Shown here: positions 26,399 through 33,844 of the stretch, piece by piece
Layout of the letters: every line of letters starts with the position of its first letter
Numbering within the stretch: the first letter of the stretch is position 1
Source: an uncultured Prevotellaceae bacterium
Lineage (GTDB): Bacteria; Bacteroidota; Bacteroidia; Bacteroidales; Bacteroidaceae
Assembly: GCA_902762565.1 (NCBI GenBank)
Contig: CACWOS010000025.1
Span: 1 to 39,321, forward strand
Length of the DNA stretch: 39,321 nucleotides
Reading direction: 5' to 3'
The notes under the pieces: model-generated
What the model was told of the DNA's origin: nothing
What the model saw: the letters and a program-made list of their open reading frames with translations, nothing else
Database searches by the model: none
Program-made: the position numbers and the translations under genes

Positions 26399-27556
26399 AT
26401 GGAACAAGACAAAAAAATTCGCGTGGCCATCACGCAAGGAGATACCAATGGTGTCGGTTACGAGGTGATTTTCAAGGCCTTTTCAGACCCTGTCATCCTC
26501 GAACTTTGCACACCTATCATCTATGGCTCGCCCAAGATTGCTGCCTACCATAAGAAGGCACTCAACTTGGACACCAGCTTCACCATCATCAACAAGGCTG
26601 AAGAGGCACACGACGGCAAACTGAACCTGCTGGCATGCTTCGACAACGAGGTAAAGATAGAGTTTGGACAACCCGCCAAGGAAGCTGGTGACGCTGCACT
26701 TCGTGCTCTCGACAGGGCTATGACCGACTTCCGAGCTGGTTTGTACGACGTGCTAGTGACAGCACCCATCAACAAGGCTACCATCCAGAGCCCTGGCTTC
26801 CACTTTCCTGGTCATACCGAATATATCGAGACCAGCGTAGGTGAAGGTCAAAAAGCCCTCATGATTCTGATGAACGATACGCTGCGTGTGGCTCTTGTCA
26901 CGACGCATCTGGCCATCAAGGATGTAGCCAAAGCCATCACCAAGGAAGGCATCATCCAGAAGGCGACCATCTTCCATACTGCTCTGAAGCGCGACTTCCG
27001 CATCTCCAATCCGCGCATCGCCGTACTCTCGCTGAATCCGCATGCTGGCGACGACGGCCTGCTGGGTTCTGAGGAGAAAGACATCATCAAACCCGCTATC
27101 AACGAGTTGGCAGAAAAGGGTATTCAGGCCTTTGGGCCCTACCCTGCCGATGGTTTCTTCGGCTCAGGCACTTACTATCGTTTCGATGGTGTACTGGCCA
27201 TGTATCACGATCAGGGACTGGCCCCCTTCAAGACGATTGCCTTGGAGAGTGGCGTCAACTATACCGCTGGACTGCCCATCATACGCACGTCACCAGACCA
27301 CGGCACAGCTTACGACATAGCCGGACAGGGTAAGGCTGACGAGAATTCCCTGCGGCAGGCCATCTATACGGCCATCGACGTATTCCGTAATCGTCAGGAC
27401 TACGACGAGCCGCTGAAGAATCCCCTGCCCAAGCTGTTCCACGAGAAGCGTGAAGACGGCGAAAAGGCTCGTTTTGCCGTACGTTCAAAAGACGCTAATC
27501 GCAAGGAAAAACCTGCTGACAGGGACGAAACAAACAGAGAAACGGCAGCAGAATAA
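26399..27556 (+). CDS. pdxA: 4-hydroxythreonine-4-phosphate dehydrogenase
   Basis: NAD-dependent enzyme of the DXP-dependent pyridoxal phosphate pathway; its product condenses with DXP in the PdxJ reaction. The N-terminus RVAITQGDTNGVGYEVI matches the family (usually TxGDPAGIGPE; here Pro is replaced by Thr). VTAPINK, FPGHTEYI, LNPHAGDDG and YHDQGLAPFK carry the metal-binding His and substrate residues. The length of 385 residues exceeds the usual 330-365 through a charged C-terminal tail of about 30 residues (Lys/Arg/Glu/Asp). It lies 24 bases after rlmN in a spacer of ATAAC-type near-repeats, so cotranscription is likely. Confidence 0.95.
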   Translation: MEQDKKIRVAITQGDTNGVGYEVIFKAFSDPVILELCTPIIYGSPKIAAYHKKALNLDTSFTIINKAEEAHDGKLNLLACFDNEVKIEFGQPAKEAGDAALRALDRAMTDFRAGLYDVLVTAPINKATIQSPGFHFPGHTEYIETSVGEGQKALMILMNDTLRVALVTTHLAIKDVAKAITKEGIIQKATIFHTALKRDFRISNPRIAVLSLNPHAGDDGLLGSEEKDIIKPAINELAEKGIQAFGPYPADGFFGSGTYYRFDGVLAMYHDQGLAPFKTIALESGVNYTAGLPIIRTSPDHGTAYDIAGQGKADENSLRQAIYTAIDVFRNRQDYDEPLKNPLPKLFHEKREDGEKARFAVRSKDANRKEKPADRDETNRETAAE

Positions 27557-27599
27557 TAAATTTCTGCCAAAAGTGTGCCATTATGTCAGATTTTCTTTG

Positions 27600-27607
27600 T
27601 ACCTTTG
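27600..27607 (+). promoter_or_regulatory. -7 box for the sigma-54-type activator gene
   Basis: TACCTTTG, 26 bases before the start codon. A weak TGTG lies 22 bases upstream as a possible -33 box. Confidence 0.55.
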
Positions 27608-27633
27608 CGGCCAAATTGGCTAAAAACGGCTGA

Positions 27634-28872
27634 ATGAAGACAACTGAACTTCAGAACATTAAACAGCGTTACAACATCGTAGGCAACTGCGAGGCTCTGA
27701 ACAACGCGCTGGACGTCGCCCTCAAGGTGGCGCCCATTGACCTTAGTGTGTTGATTATCGGTGAGAGCGGTGTGGGTAAAGACATCCTGCCTCGCATCAT
27801 TCACGACAACTCGCCGCGACGCCGCGAAAAGTATTTCGCTATTAACTGCGGCGCCATCCCTGAGGGTACTATCGATTCTGAGCTCTTCGGACACGTCAAG
27901 GGTTCGTTTACGGGTGCCATCAACGACTCGCAGGGTTACTTCGGTGTAGCCAATAAAGGTACGCTGTTCCTTGACGAGGTGGGCGAACTGCCGATGGCCA
28001 CTCAGGCCCGTCTGCTACGCGTACTGGAGAATGGCGAATATATCCCTGTGGGTGGTACGGAGATTCGCAAGACGGATGTTCGCATAGTGGCTGCTACGAA
28101 TGTCAACATTCAGAAGGCCATCAGCGAGGGCCGTTTCCGCGAAGACCTCTACTACCGACTGAATCAGGTACAGATACAAATGCCTGCCCTGCGCGACCGT
28201 GGCGAGGACATCGTACTGCTGTTCCGACTCTTCGCCATGCAGATGGCCGAGAAATACCGTATGGACAAGGTGGTGCTGACTGACGAAGCCAAGCAGATGC
28301 TGACACACTATAAATGGCCAGGTAATATCCGCCAGTTGAAGAGCATTACTGAGCAGCTGTCCATTCTCAGCACCGAGCGCTTGATAACACCCCAGATTCT
28401 CTCGAAGTTCATTCCGCAAGATCAGGAAACCACGCAGTTGGCAACCATCCACAAAGAAGGCGACCACACATTCGAGAACGAGCGGGAGATACTCTATAAG
28501 ATTCTCTTCGAACTACGCTCGAACGTCAACGATATGCGACGCGAGATGAGTACGTTGAAGAAGCAGATTGAGGACGTACAGGGCTCGACAGCCGTATCCT
28601 CTTCCACTCCGCTTCCCACCACTCAGCTGGCACCTACGAATTACTCGCCTCTTGCCTCAAGCCTCTCACCGCTTGCCTCTGCCGAAGATGCGGAGGCCGA
28701 GGAGTACGTAGAGCCAGAGCCAGAGAACCTGAACGTCAACGACTGGAGTCGTCAGGCATTGGAGAAGGCTCTGAGCCGTAACGGAGGTAACCGCAAGAAG
28801 GCAGCACAGGAAATGGGCATCAGCGACCGCACGCTCTATAGAAGACTGAAACAATATGGACTGGACAAGTAA
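27634..28872 (+). CDS. Sigma-54-interacting AAA+ transcriptional activator
   Basis: A 412-residue bacterial enhancer-binding protein without an N-terminal receiver or sensor domain. The AAA+ domain begins almost at once: Walker A GESGVGKD (residues 43-50), the sigma-54 contact loop GSFTGA (Ser where GAFTGA is usual), and Walker B GTLFLDEVGELP. A linker of about 100 residues rich in Ser/Pro/Glu follows. The C-terminus is a Fis-type helix-turn-helix, NRKKAAQEMGISDRTLYRRLKQYG. With no input domain, regulation would depend on its amount or on a partner. It is first of a cluster with lptE, a TPR protein and secG, an arrangement I associate with Bacteroidales genomes. Confidence 0.92.
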   Translation: MKTTELQNIKQRYNIVGNCEALNNALDVALKVAPIDLSVLIIGESGVGKDILPRIIHDNSPRRREKYFAINCGAIPEGTIDSELFGHVKGSFTGAINDSQGYFGVANKGTLFLDEVGELPMATQARLLRVLENGEYIPVGGTEIRKTDVRIVAATNVNIQKAISEGRFREDLYYRLNQVQIQMPALRDRGEDIVLLFRLFAMQMAEKYRMDKVVLTDEAKQMLTHYKWPGNIRQLKSITEQLSILSTERLITPQILSKFIPQDQETTQLATIHKEGDHTFENEREILYKILFELRSNVNDMRREMSTLKKQIEDVQGSTAVSSSTPLPTTQLAPTNYSPLASSLSPLASAEDAEAEEYVEPEPENLNVNDWSRQALEKALSRNGGNRKKAAQEMGISDRTLYRRLKQYGLDK

Positions 28873-28881
28873 TGGTAAAAT

Positions 28882-28989
28882 AGTAAAAAGGTAAAAAATG
28901 AAGATTTGGATTTACTACGAGATGAAACGACACTGTGCAGGCAAGAACCTGTGCCGTGTTTTACCTTTTTACCTTTTTACCTTTTTACT
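28882..28989. repeat. 16-base inverted repeat around the lptE start
   Basis: AGTAAAAAGGTAAAAA (28882-28897) and its exact reverse complement (28974-28989) flank the first codons of lptE. Both arms belong to 8-base near-tandem tracts (GGTAAAAA upstream, TTTTTACC downstream). In RNA the arms could pair and hide the ribosome-binding region. Confidence 0.8.
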
Positions 28990-29452
28990 TTTATCTTGCT
29001 CCGTGAGCTATAAGTTCAATGGTGCCAGCATAGACTATAGCAAGACCAAGACCATCCAGATTGCCGACTTCCCCATTCGTTCCAGCTATGTGTGGAGTCC
29101 TATGGGGCCCATGTTCAACAACGAGTTGAAGGATATGTACTCACGTAACACTCGCCTCTCACAGGTTAAGCGCAATGGCGACCTGAAACTTGAGGGTGAG
29201 ATTACACAATACTCACAGCGCAACAAGTCGGTATCGTCTGAGGGCTATTCAGCTCAAACAGAGCTGACCATGACGGTCAATGTGCGCTTCACCAACAATG
29301 CCAACCACGCTGAAGACTTCGAGAAGCAGTTCTCGTCATCACAGTCATATGAAACCACGCTGTCGCTTCAAGCGGTACAGGAAGATCTGGTAACTCAGAT
29401 GTGCAAGGACATTTGCGACCAGATATTCAATGCAACAGTGGCGAACTGGTGA
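28898..29452 (+). CDS. lptE: LptE-family LPS-assembly lipoprotein
   Basis: Lipoprotein that plugs the LptD barrel in the outer membrane and helps insert lipopolysaccharide. The lipobox LLLSC gives a mature Cys near residue 34, and the mature start SVSYKFNGASIDYSKTKT is typical of the Bacteroidota family. The full length is 184 residues. The hydrophobic signal core, PFYLFTFLLL, is encoded by TTTTTACC repeats, which is unusual. The start is uncertain: ATG at 28898 or MKR at 28922; the second gives a more usual basic N-terminus. It lies between the sigma-54-type activator and the TPR/secG pair. Confidence 0.85.
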   Translation: MKIWIYYEMKRHCAGKNLCRVLPFYLFTFLLLSCSVSYKFNGASIDYSKTKTIQIADFPIRSSYVWSPMGPMFNNELKDMYSRNTRLSQVKRNGDLKLEGEITQYSQRNKSVSSEGYSAQTELTMTVNVRFTNNANHAEDFEKQFSSSQSYETTLSLQAVQEDLVTQMCKDICDQIFNATVANW

Positions 29453-29506
29453 CAGGCGCTGCGCTAGTGAAAAGTGAATAGTGAATAGTGAAAAAGTGAA
29501 TAGTAA

Positions 29507-30262
29507 ATGGAAATAACGGAACTCATCAATCACCCAGAACGGATGGATCGCGATACGCTCTACGAATTGCGCTCCATACTGGCATTGCATCCGTATTTCC
29601 AGACGGCACGCCTTCTGATGTTGCAGAACCTGTATCTGCTTCACGATGCGACCTTCGACGAAGAGCTACGTCGCGCTGCCGTCTATATCACTGACCGCAA
29701 GACCATCTTCCAAATGGTTGAGGCAGCCCACTACCAGTTGCGCCAGCAGCTTACGGCTAACAGCCCAAAACCAAAAGCAGACAGCCCATCTTCTCGCACC
29801 ATCGACCTCATCGACAACTTCCTCGACTCTATTCCTCAGGATGAAGAAGAGACTAGCGAGAAAAACAAGCGTAAGCCCACACCTGCCGATGCTGCTGTCG
29901 ACTATGTGGCCTATCTGCTGGCTTGCGAGGGCGATGGCAACGTCAACGAGCCAAAGGACACGCCACAGATGAAGGGACAAGACCTCATAGACACCTTCCT
30001 GGAACAGGAGAAAGGACGTATCATGATTGATTTGCCTGAGGAACCGTCAAGCGACGACCACGACCACGAAGAAGAGGGCGAAGAGGAATACTTCACAGAA
30101 ACGCTGGCACGCATCTATATCAAGCAGGGACGCTACCAGCGTGCGCTCGACATCATTACGCGTCTCTCGGAGCGCTATCCGAAGAAGAACGCCTATTTTA
30201 CCGACCAAATACGATTCTTAGAAAAATTAATAATAAACAGTAATAACAAAATTCAAAAGTAA
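29507..30262 (+). CDS. TPR-containing conserved protein upstream of secG
   Basis: A 251-residue cytoplasmic protein with no signal peptide. The N-terminal helical part (ELRSILALHPYFQTARLLML) is followed by a charged, low-complexity middle (about 80-195, with a run of Asp/Glu/His). One clear tetratricopeptide-like repeat is at the C-terminus (TETLARIYIKQGRYQRALDI). The family has no assigned role that I know. Its stop codon is one base before the secG start, so it may act with the Sec translocon or simply share its transcript. The spacer before it is made of GTGAATA-type repeats. Confidence 0.75.
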   Translation: MEITELINHPERMDRDTLYELRSILALHPYFQTARLLMLQNLYLLHDATFDEELRRAAVYITDRKTIFQMVEAAHYQLRQQLTANSPKPKADSPSSRTIDLIDNFLDSIPQDEEETSEKNKRKPTPADAAVDYVAYLLACEGDGNVNEPKDTPQMKGQDLIDTFLEQEKGRIMIDLPEEPSSDDHDHEEEGEEEYFTETLARIYIKQGRYQRALDIITRLSERYPKKNAYFTDQIRFLEKLIINSNNKIQK

Positions 30263-30263
30263 C

Positions 30264-30632
30264 ATGTACACATTATTTGTAATTCTTATTGTGATTGCAG
30301 CCGTACTGATGATTGGTATCGTGCTGATTCAAGAGTCTAAGGGTGGTGGCTTGTCTTCAAGCTTCGCATCTTACAACCAGATTGGTGGTGTTCGCAAGAC
30401 CACTGACTTCATCGAGAAGGCCACATGGAGTCTCGCTGCAGCTATGGTGGTCATCAGCGTTGTTTGTGCTTGGGTTGCTCCTACAGCTACTGCTGACAGC
30501 TCAGTGATGGAGAACATCGAGAACCCTGTCACCAATCCTAACAATCTTCCTGGCTTTGGTGCTAGCCAGCAGAAGGATGCTGCTGCTCCTGCAGCCGCTA
30601 CTCCCGCAGCTACTGATTCTACCAAGAAGTAA
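30264..30632 (+). CDS. secG: Preprotein translocase subunit SecG
   Basis: Small auxiliary subunit of SecYEG in the inner membrane. Two membrane helices (about 2-22 and 52-72) flank the conserved cytoplasmic loop LIQESKGGGLSSSFAS, the family's signature. The Bacteroidota-type Ala/Pro/Thr-rich C-terminal tail ends in STKK. The length of 122 residues is usual for the phylum. It is last of its operon; an intrinsic terminator follows. Confidence 0.95.
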   Translation: MYTLFVILIVIAAVLMIGIVLIQESKGGGLSSSFASYNQIGGVRKTTDFIEKATWSLAAAMVVISVVCAWVAPTATADSSVMENIENPVTNPNNLPGFGASQQKDAAAPAAATPAATDSTKK

Positions 30633-30655
30633 TCTCCACAAGGATCATAGACAAG

Positions 30656-30686
30656 AGAGACGCCCCCAATCGGAGCGTCTCTTTGC
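30656..30686 (+). terminator. Intrinsic terminator after secG
   Basis: AGAGACGC (30656-30663) pairs with GCGTCTCT (30675-30682), 11-base loop, followed by TTG. It lies between convergent secG and the DMT permease and may serve both strands. Confidence 0.75.
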
Positions 30687-30696
30687 CCTTTTATTA

Positions 30697-31581
30697 TTAT
30701 CTCCCTCTGTTGCAGAAATACATGCCGACAAGGATGAGCAGTGTGCCAAGGAGAAAGTAGAGGGTGATGCGCTCAGTAAGAACAATCCATGCGAAGAATA
30801 CTGTGACCACAGGATTGAAATAGACATAGTTGGTGACGACAACGGCACCAAGCTTCTTGATGGTCCAATTCCATAACAGGTAACATAACATAGAGGCTAC
30901 GCAGCCCAGAAAGAGCAGATTGAGCAGGACATCAGTCCGCAACACCAAACTGAGCGACGGCCATTCAGGACTGACTATAAAATAAGGTATCATGGACAAC
31001 AATCCGTAGAAAAAAACCTTACGCGTGATGAACAATGAATTGTAGCGCTGGTTGGCAGGAATCATCAACAGCGAATAAAGCGCCCAACAGAGACAGGCAC
31101 CAAAGGCCAGCGTATCGCCCAAGGGTGACAGGTGGAGCACGAAATGACCGTTAAGCACAACCACAACAACACCTATGGCAGCCATCACGGTACCCACAAT
31201 CTGCAAACCATGCAGACGCTGGGAACGATAGAATAAGGCTATCAGCAGGGCAGCAAACAGGGGACACAGGCAAACAATGAGCGACGTGTTGGTCGTAGTG
31301 GTATAGATCATGGCGCTGTTCTCCATCAGAAAATAGAGCGAACCGCCCGTCACACCCAGCGCCGCCATCAGCAGTTCGTCCTTCCACGACGAGGCAAACA
31401 GCCTGAACGACCACCGCGTCAGAGAGTAGGCAAACAACAGCACATAGGCCACGACGAAGCGTAACACGAAGATTTGCGCTGCCGTGAGTCCAGCTATTAG
31501 CAACAGCTTGGTGAATACGAAGGTAGTACCCCATATCGCCACCACAAGAAATGCCACCAAATGATAAATAAGTCTGTTCAT
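30697..31581 (-). CDS. EamA/DMT-family permease
   Basis: The 294-residue inner-membrane protein has about ten helices in two EamA repeats (first repeat with FLVVAIWGTTFVFTKLLLIAG, second with GDTLAFGACLCWALYSLLMI). The drug/metabolite transporter superfamily exports amino acids or metabolites; the substrate cannot be inferred. The start is at MNRLIYHLVAF behind a promoter; upstream codons are open but lie in the promoter region. It diverges from tRNA-His. Confidence 0.88.
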   Translation of the reverse strand: MNRLIYHLVAFLVVAIWGTTFVFTKLLLIAGLTAAQIFVLRFVVAYVLLFAYSLTRWSFRLFASSWKDELLMAALGVTGGSLYFLMENSAMIYTTTTNTSLIVCLCPLFAALLIALFYRSQRLHGLQIVGTVMAAIGVVVVVLNGHFVLHLSPLGDTLAFGACLCWALYSLLMIPANQRYNSLFITRKVFFYGLLSMIPYFIVSPEWPSLSLVLRTDVLLNLLFLGCVASMLCYLLWNWTIKKLGAVVVTNYVYFNPVVTVFFAWIVLTERITLYFLLGTLLILVGMYFCNRGR

Positions 31582-31599
31582 ATCGAGTTTAGTTGACTG

Positions 31600-31629
31600 C
31601 AAAAGTACGAAAAAAAACTGGGAAAACAA
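31600..31629 (-). promoter_or_regulatory. Promoter of the DMT permease gene
   Basis: On the minus strand TTG (31627-31629), 19 bases, TACTTTTG (31600-31607). Confidence 0.6.
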
Positions 31630-31656
31630 CTTTTTTGCTAAAAAAACGCTTAAAAG

Positions 31657-31688
31657 TTTGGCTATTCGGAAGAAAATGCGTACCTTTG
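31657..31688 (+). promoter_or_regulatory. Promoter of tRNA-His
   Basis: TTTG (31657-31660), exactly 20 bases, TACCTTTG (31681-31688), about 20 bases before the tRNA. Confidence 0.85.
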
Positions 31689-31707
31689 CACCCGCAAAAC
31701 CAGCATG

Positions 31708-31781
31708 GTGCCCGTAGTTCAGTTGGTTAGAGCGTCAGATTGTGGTTCTGAATGTCGACGGTTCGAGTCCGTCCGGGCACC
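31708..31781 (+). tRNA. tRNA-His (anticodon GTG)
   Basis: The acceptor stem GTGCCCG (31708-31714) pairs with CGGGCAC (31774-31780). The D-arm AGTTCAGTTGGTTAGAGC, the anticodon loop TTGTGGT within a 5-pair stem, and the T-arm GGTTCGAGTCC are all present. G at 31707 would be the extra -1 guanine of tRNA-His, pairing with C at 31781. CCA is not encoded. It has its own promoter and terminator. Confidence 0.97.
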
Positions 31782-31793
31782 CAAAAGTTAAAG

Positions 31794-31823
31794 TCCTGTA
31801 AGTTAATTACTTACGGGATTTTT
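31794..31823 (+). terminator. Intrinsic terminator after tRNA-His
   Basis: TCCTGTAAGT (31794-31803) pairs with ACTTACGGGA (31809-31818), loop of 5, then TTTTT. Confidence 0.85.
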
Positions 31824-31843
31824 GTTTCCTAAATATTTCAAAG

Positions 31844-31865
31844 TTGTAGGCACATTGTAGGCACA
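31844..31865. repeat. Two tandem 11-base repeats beside tRNA-His
   Basis: TTGTAGGCACA occurs twice in a row, 62 bases after the tRNA end. Such short direct repeats next to a tRNA can be remains of an integrase-binding site, but no integrase gene and no second copy of the tRNA end are visible in the window. Confidence 0.5.
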
Positions 31866-31885
31866 CTATAATCGACTTATTAGTA

Positions 31886-33088
31886 TCACAGGTTAAATCC
31901 GATTTTATTGCGACGCTCATAAGGGATGGAACATATATCTTCTGCTGTTATCTCTCTATCCAATGTTCCGCCTTTGCCATATCGCATAGCTCGTTTTACG
32001 TAACAGTTCTCTATCATACTCTTTACAGAACGTGCATTTGCCCATGTCTTTGTTCTGCTCGCCATTGCCTTTGATAGTTCCTCGCGGAAAGCTGCCAAAC
32101 CGTCTAAAGAAAAGGTGTGCCCAAAGGACTTTAGGTAACGGATTCCTATCTCGGTAAGCTCATCGAGAGTGTAATCTTTGAACTCGAAGCGATTCACGAA
32201 TCTTGAGTATAGGCCAGGGTTCTGCTCAATCATCTTGTCGAGCTTGTCTTTATAGCCACAAAGGACAACGGCGAAGTCCTTGTTCTTTTCATCAGCAAGT
32301 GCAGATAATAGAAGTGGTAACACCATCTTATTTGGGTCTTCACTATGCACTCCTTCCAACAGGTATGCTTCATCAAACATCAGGATGCCCCCTTTACTCA
32401 TTTCAATGAGTTCTGGAATCATTGCCTCTGTATCGCCAAAGCAATCTCCACAGAAGATATTTCTGTCTGCAACCACTACGTGGCCCTTGCTCAGCAGTCC
32501 TGCTTCCTTCAAGAGCGCACCATATAGGCGGCAGACTGTTGTTTTGCCAGTACCGGGGTTTCCATAAAAGACTGAATGTAGGAAAATGTGCATGACTGGA
32601 TACTCCCACGATTGGCGGAGACAAGCCTTGTTATATTCCGCAAGGCTTTTGAACTCTTCAAGTCGCTGCTTGATATCTTTACAGCCAACCATGTTGTTCA
32701 ATTTTTCGAAGGGGCGAGACGGTGGCACAAGAATATCGACAATTATCTTTCTCTTACCGGCACACATACGTCCGTCAGGATAGCCTTCCTCGACAGGTGT
32801 TAGCTTGTCGAAATGCGGCCTAACTTCAATATAGTCCCTTTCATCATCAACATGGATGGACTCCTGATCACTTATGTTAATAACGCCCACGCATCTGTCA
32901 AGACTCCATGAATGTCCTTTGCAGACGGGTGATAATGTAGTGTAATTCTCAGCCGTAATTCTTTGCGGAACCGAAGGGCTTGCATCCTTGTCTGTATTGT
33001 CTTGAACAAGAATCTGGTAGTGTCCCATATTCTTTACCTGATAGAACCTTAGTCCTGCATCATTAAAATGAAATACTCTTTCTTCCAT
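31886..33088 (-). CDS. CbxX/SpoVK-type AAA+ ATPase
   Basis: A 400-residue cytoplasmic ATPase. The N-terminal 120 residues are of no family that I know. The AAA+ core (about 125-330) has Walker A YGNPGTGKTT, Walker B GGILMFDEAYLL (the DEAY form typical of CbxX/CfxQ and SpoVK-like proteins), and an Arg finger in GLYSRFVNRF. A helical C-terminal lid follows. These ATPases remodel or unfold partner proteins. The start is placed at the ATG of MEERVFHF; a GTG two codons earlier is possible. It begins 12 bases after the nuclease-like gene, in the same operon and under the same operator-bearing promoter. Confidence 0.85.
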   Translation of the reverse strand: MEERVFHFNDAGLRFYQVKNMGHYQILVQDNTDKDASPSVPQRITAENYTTLSPVCKGHSWSLDRCVGVINISDQESIHVDDERDYIEVRPHFDKLTPVEEGYPDGRMCAGKRKIIVDILVPPSRPFEKLNNMVGCKDIKQRLEEFKSLAEYNKACLRQSWEYPVMHIFLHSVFYGNPGTGKTTVCRLYGALLKEAGLLSKGHVVVADRNIFCGDCFGDTEAMIPELIEMSKGGILMFDEAYLLEGVHSEDPNKMVLPLLLSALADEKNKDFAVVLCGYKDKLDKMIEQNPGLYSRFVNRFEFKDYTLDELTEIGIRYLKSFGHTFSLDGLAAFREELSKAMASRTKTWANARSVKSMIENCYVKRAMRYGKGGTLDREITAEDICSIPYERRNKIGFNL

Positions 33089-33100
33089 ATTCACTATAAT

Positions 33101-33637
33101 TTAAGATAGATATTCATATAAGTTCCTGATTCTCTTATGCCGGTGCGTATTGACAAGACTCATTTCTGGAATGTAATCCAATGAAGTCCAAAGTTGAATT
33201 TCTCTGTCACGCATTGATTTCAGTTCTTTTATGTAAATGGGGATGGTAGCCCTGTTTCCATTCTGATCAATTTTTGAAAGGCCTTCTATGAGCCTTTCCC
33301 AAAACGAAACGTTGACACTGGTATCCTCATTCTTGATGCGGATAATTGCAAAATCGTTATCACCGAACACTTGGTCTTTTCTCTCATCACGACCAATTTG
33401 TTTTTGCCCGTTGTGGTAGCCACCGTCTATCTCGATAATAATTTGCTCATCTAACAGAACAAAATCAGGATAATAGGCCGTATCATAGCCTTCAAAAGCA
33501 ATGGGATAGTTCCTCTTCACCTTGGCTTTCATCTTTTCAGGGAAATACCAGTATGCAGTATTCTCTTCTTTCGAACGCGAAGATAGTTGCTCATGCGCAT
33601 ACGCCATTTCTTGGGTTGTTAATGTTCTATACTTCAT
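33101..33637 (-). CDS. DUF559/Vsr-like endonuclease-fold protein
   Basis: A 178-residue protein whose middle matches the DUF559 group, related to very-short-patch-repair and other PD-(D/E)xK nucleases: YYPDFVLLDEQIIIEIDGGY, with the Asp of PDF and the Glu-Ile-Asp pair as candidate metal ligands, and then the conserved DERKDQVF helix. Residues FAIIRIKNED close the fold. The first 55 residues and the last 60 are not recognised. Nuclease activity is inferred from the motif. It is first gene of the operon with the AAA+ ATPase, directly behind a promoter covered by an operator. Confidence 0.75.
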   Translation of the reverse strand: MKYRTLTTQEMAYAHEQLSSRSKEENTAYWYFPEKMKAKVKRNYPIAFEGYDTAYYPDFVLLDEQIIIEIDGGYHNGQKQIGRDERKDQVFGDNDFAIIRIKNEDTSVNVSFWERLIEGLSKIDQNGNRATIPIYIKELKSMRDREIQLWTSLDYIPEMSLVNTHRHKRIRNLYEYLS

Positions 33638-33661
33638 TGTGGTAAATGTTTAATACTACCG

Positions 33662-33693
33662 CAAAGGTAGTTGATTTTAATCATACCACCAAA
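33662..33693 (-). promoter_or_regulatory. Promoter of the nuclease/AAA+ operon
   Basis: On the minus strand TTTG (33690-33693), exactly 20 bases, TACCTTTG (33662-33669): a full-consensus promoter 24 bases before the start codon. Operator copy 1 lies wholly inside its spacer. Confidence 0.85.
33672..33684. promoter_or_regulatory. Operator copy 1 (TGATTTTAATCAT)
   Basis: A near-palindrome, TGATT-TT-AATCA, located between the -33 and -7 boxes of the nuclease/AAA+ promoter, the best possible position for repression. Confidence 0.7.
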
Positions 33694-33713
33694 CAATTTG
33701 CAATGTTTTTGAA

Positions 33714-33726
33714 TGATTTTAATCAT
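33714..33726. promoter_or_regulatory. Operator copy 2 (TGATTTTAATCAT)
   Basis: An identical 13-base copy, 42 bases (about four helical turns) from copy 1 and just upstream of the -33 box. A degenerate relative, TTATTTTAATAAT, is at 33765-33777. Confidence 0.65.
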
Positions 33727-33812
33727 ACTTAACAATAATGTAAATATATGACGATAATCTTAAATTATTTTAATAATGTATGTGTATATGCAATAATATT
33801 AAAAGTTTTATC

Positions 33813-33820
33813 TAATTTTG
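33813..33820 (+). promoter_or_regulatory. -7 box of the repressor gene
   Basis: TAATTTTG, 24 bases before the start codon. The -33 region is poor (TATG at 22 bases), suggesting a weak promoter. Confidence 0.5.
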
Positions 33821-33829
33821 CCTGCACAT

Positions 33830-33839
33830 ATTAAAATCA
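33830..33839. promoter_or_regulatory. Operator copy 3 (TGATTTTAAT, minus orientation)
   Basis: A ten-base core in reverse orientation, between the repressor's -7 box and its start codon, five bases before the ATG. It suggests autoregulation. Confidence 0.6.
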
Positions 33840-33844
33840 TACAT

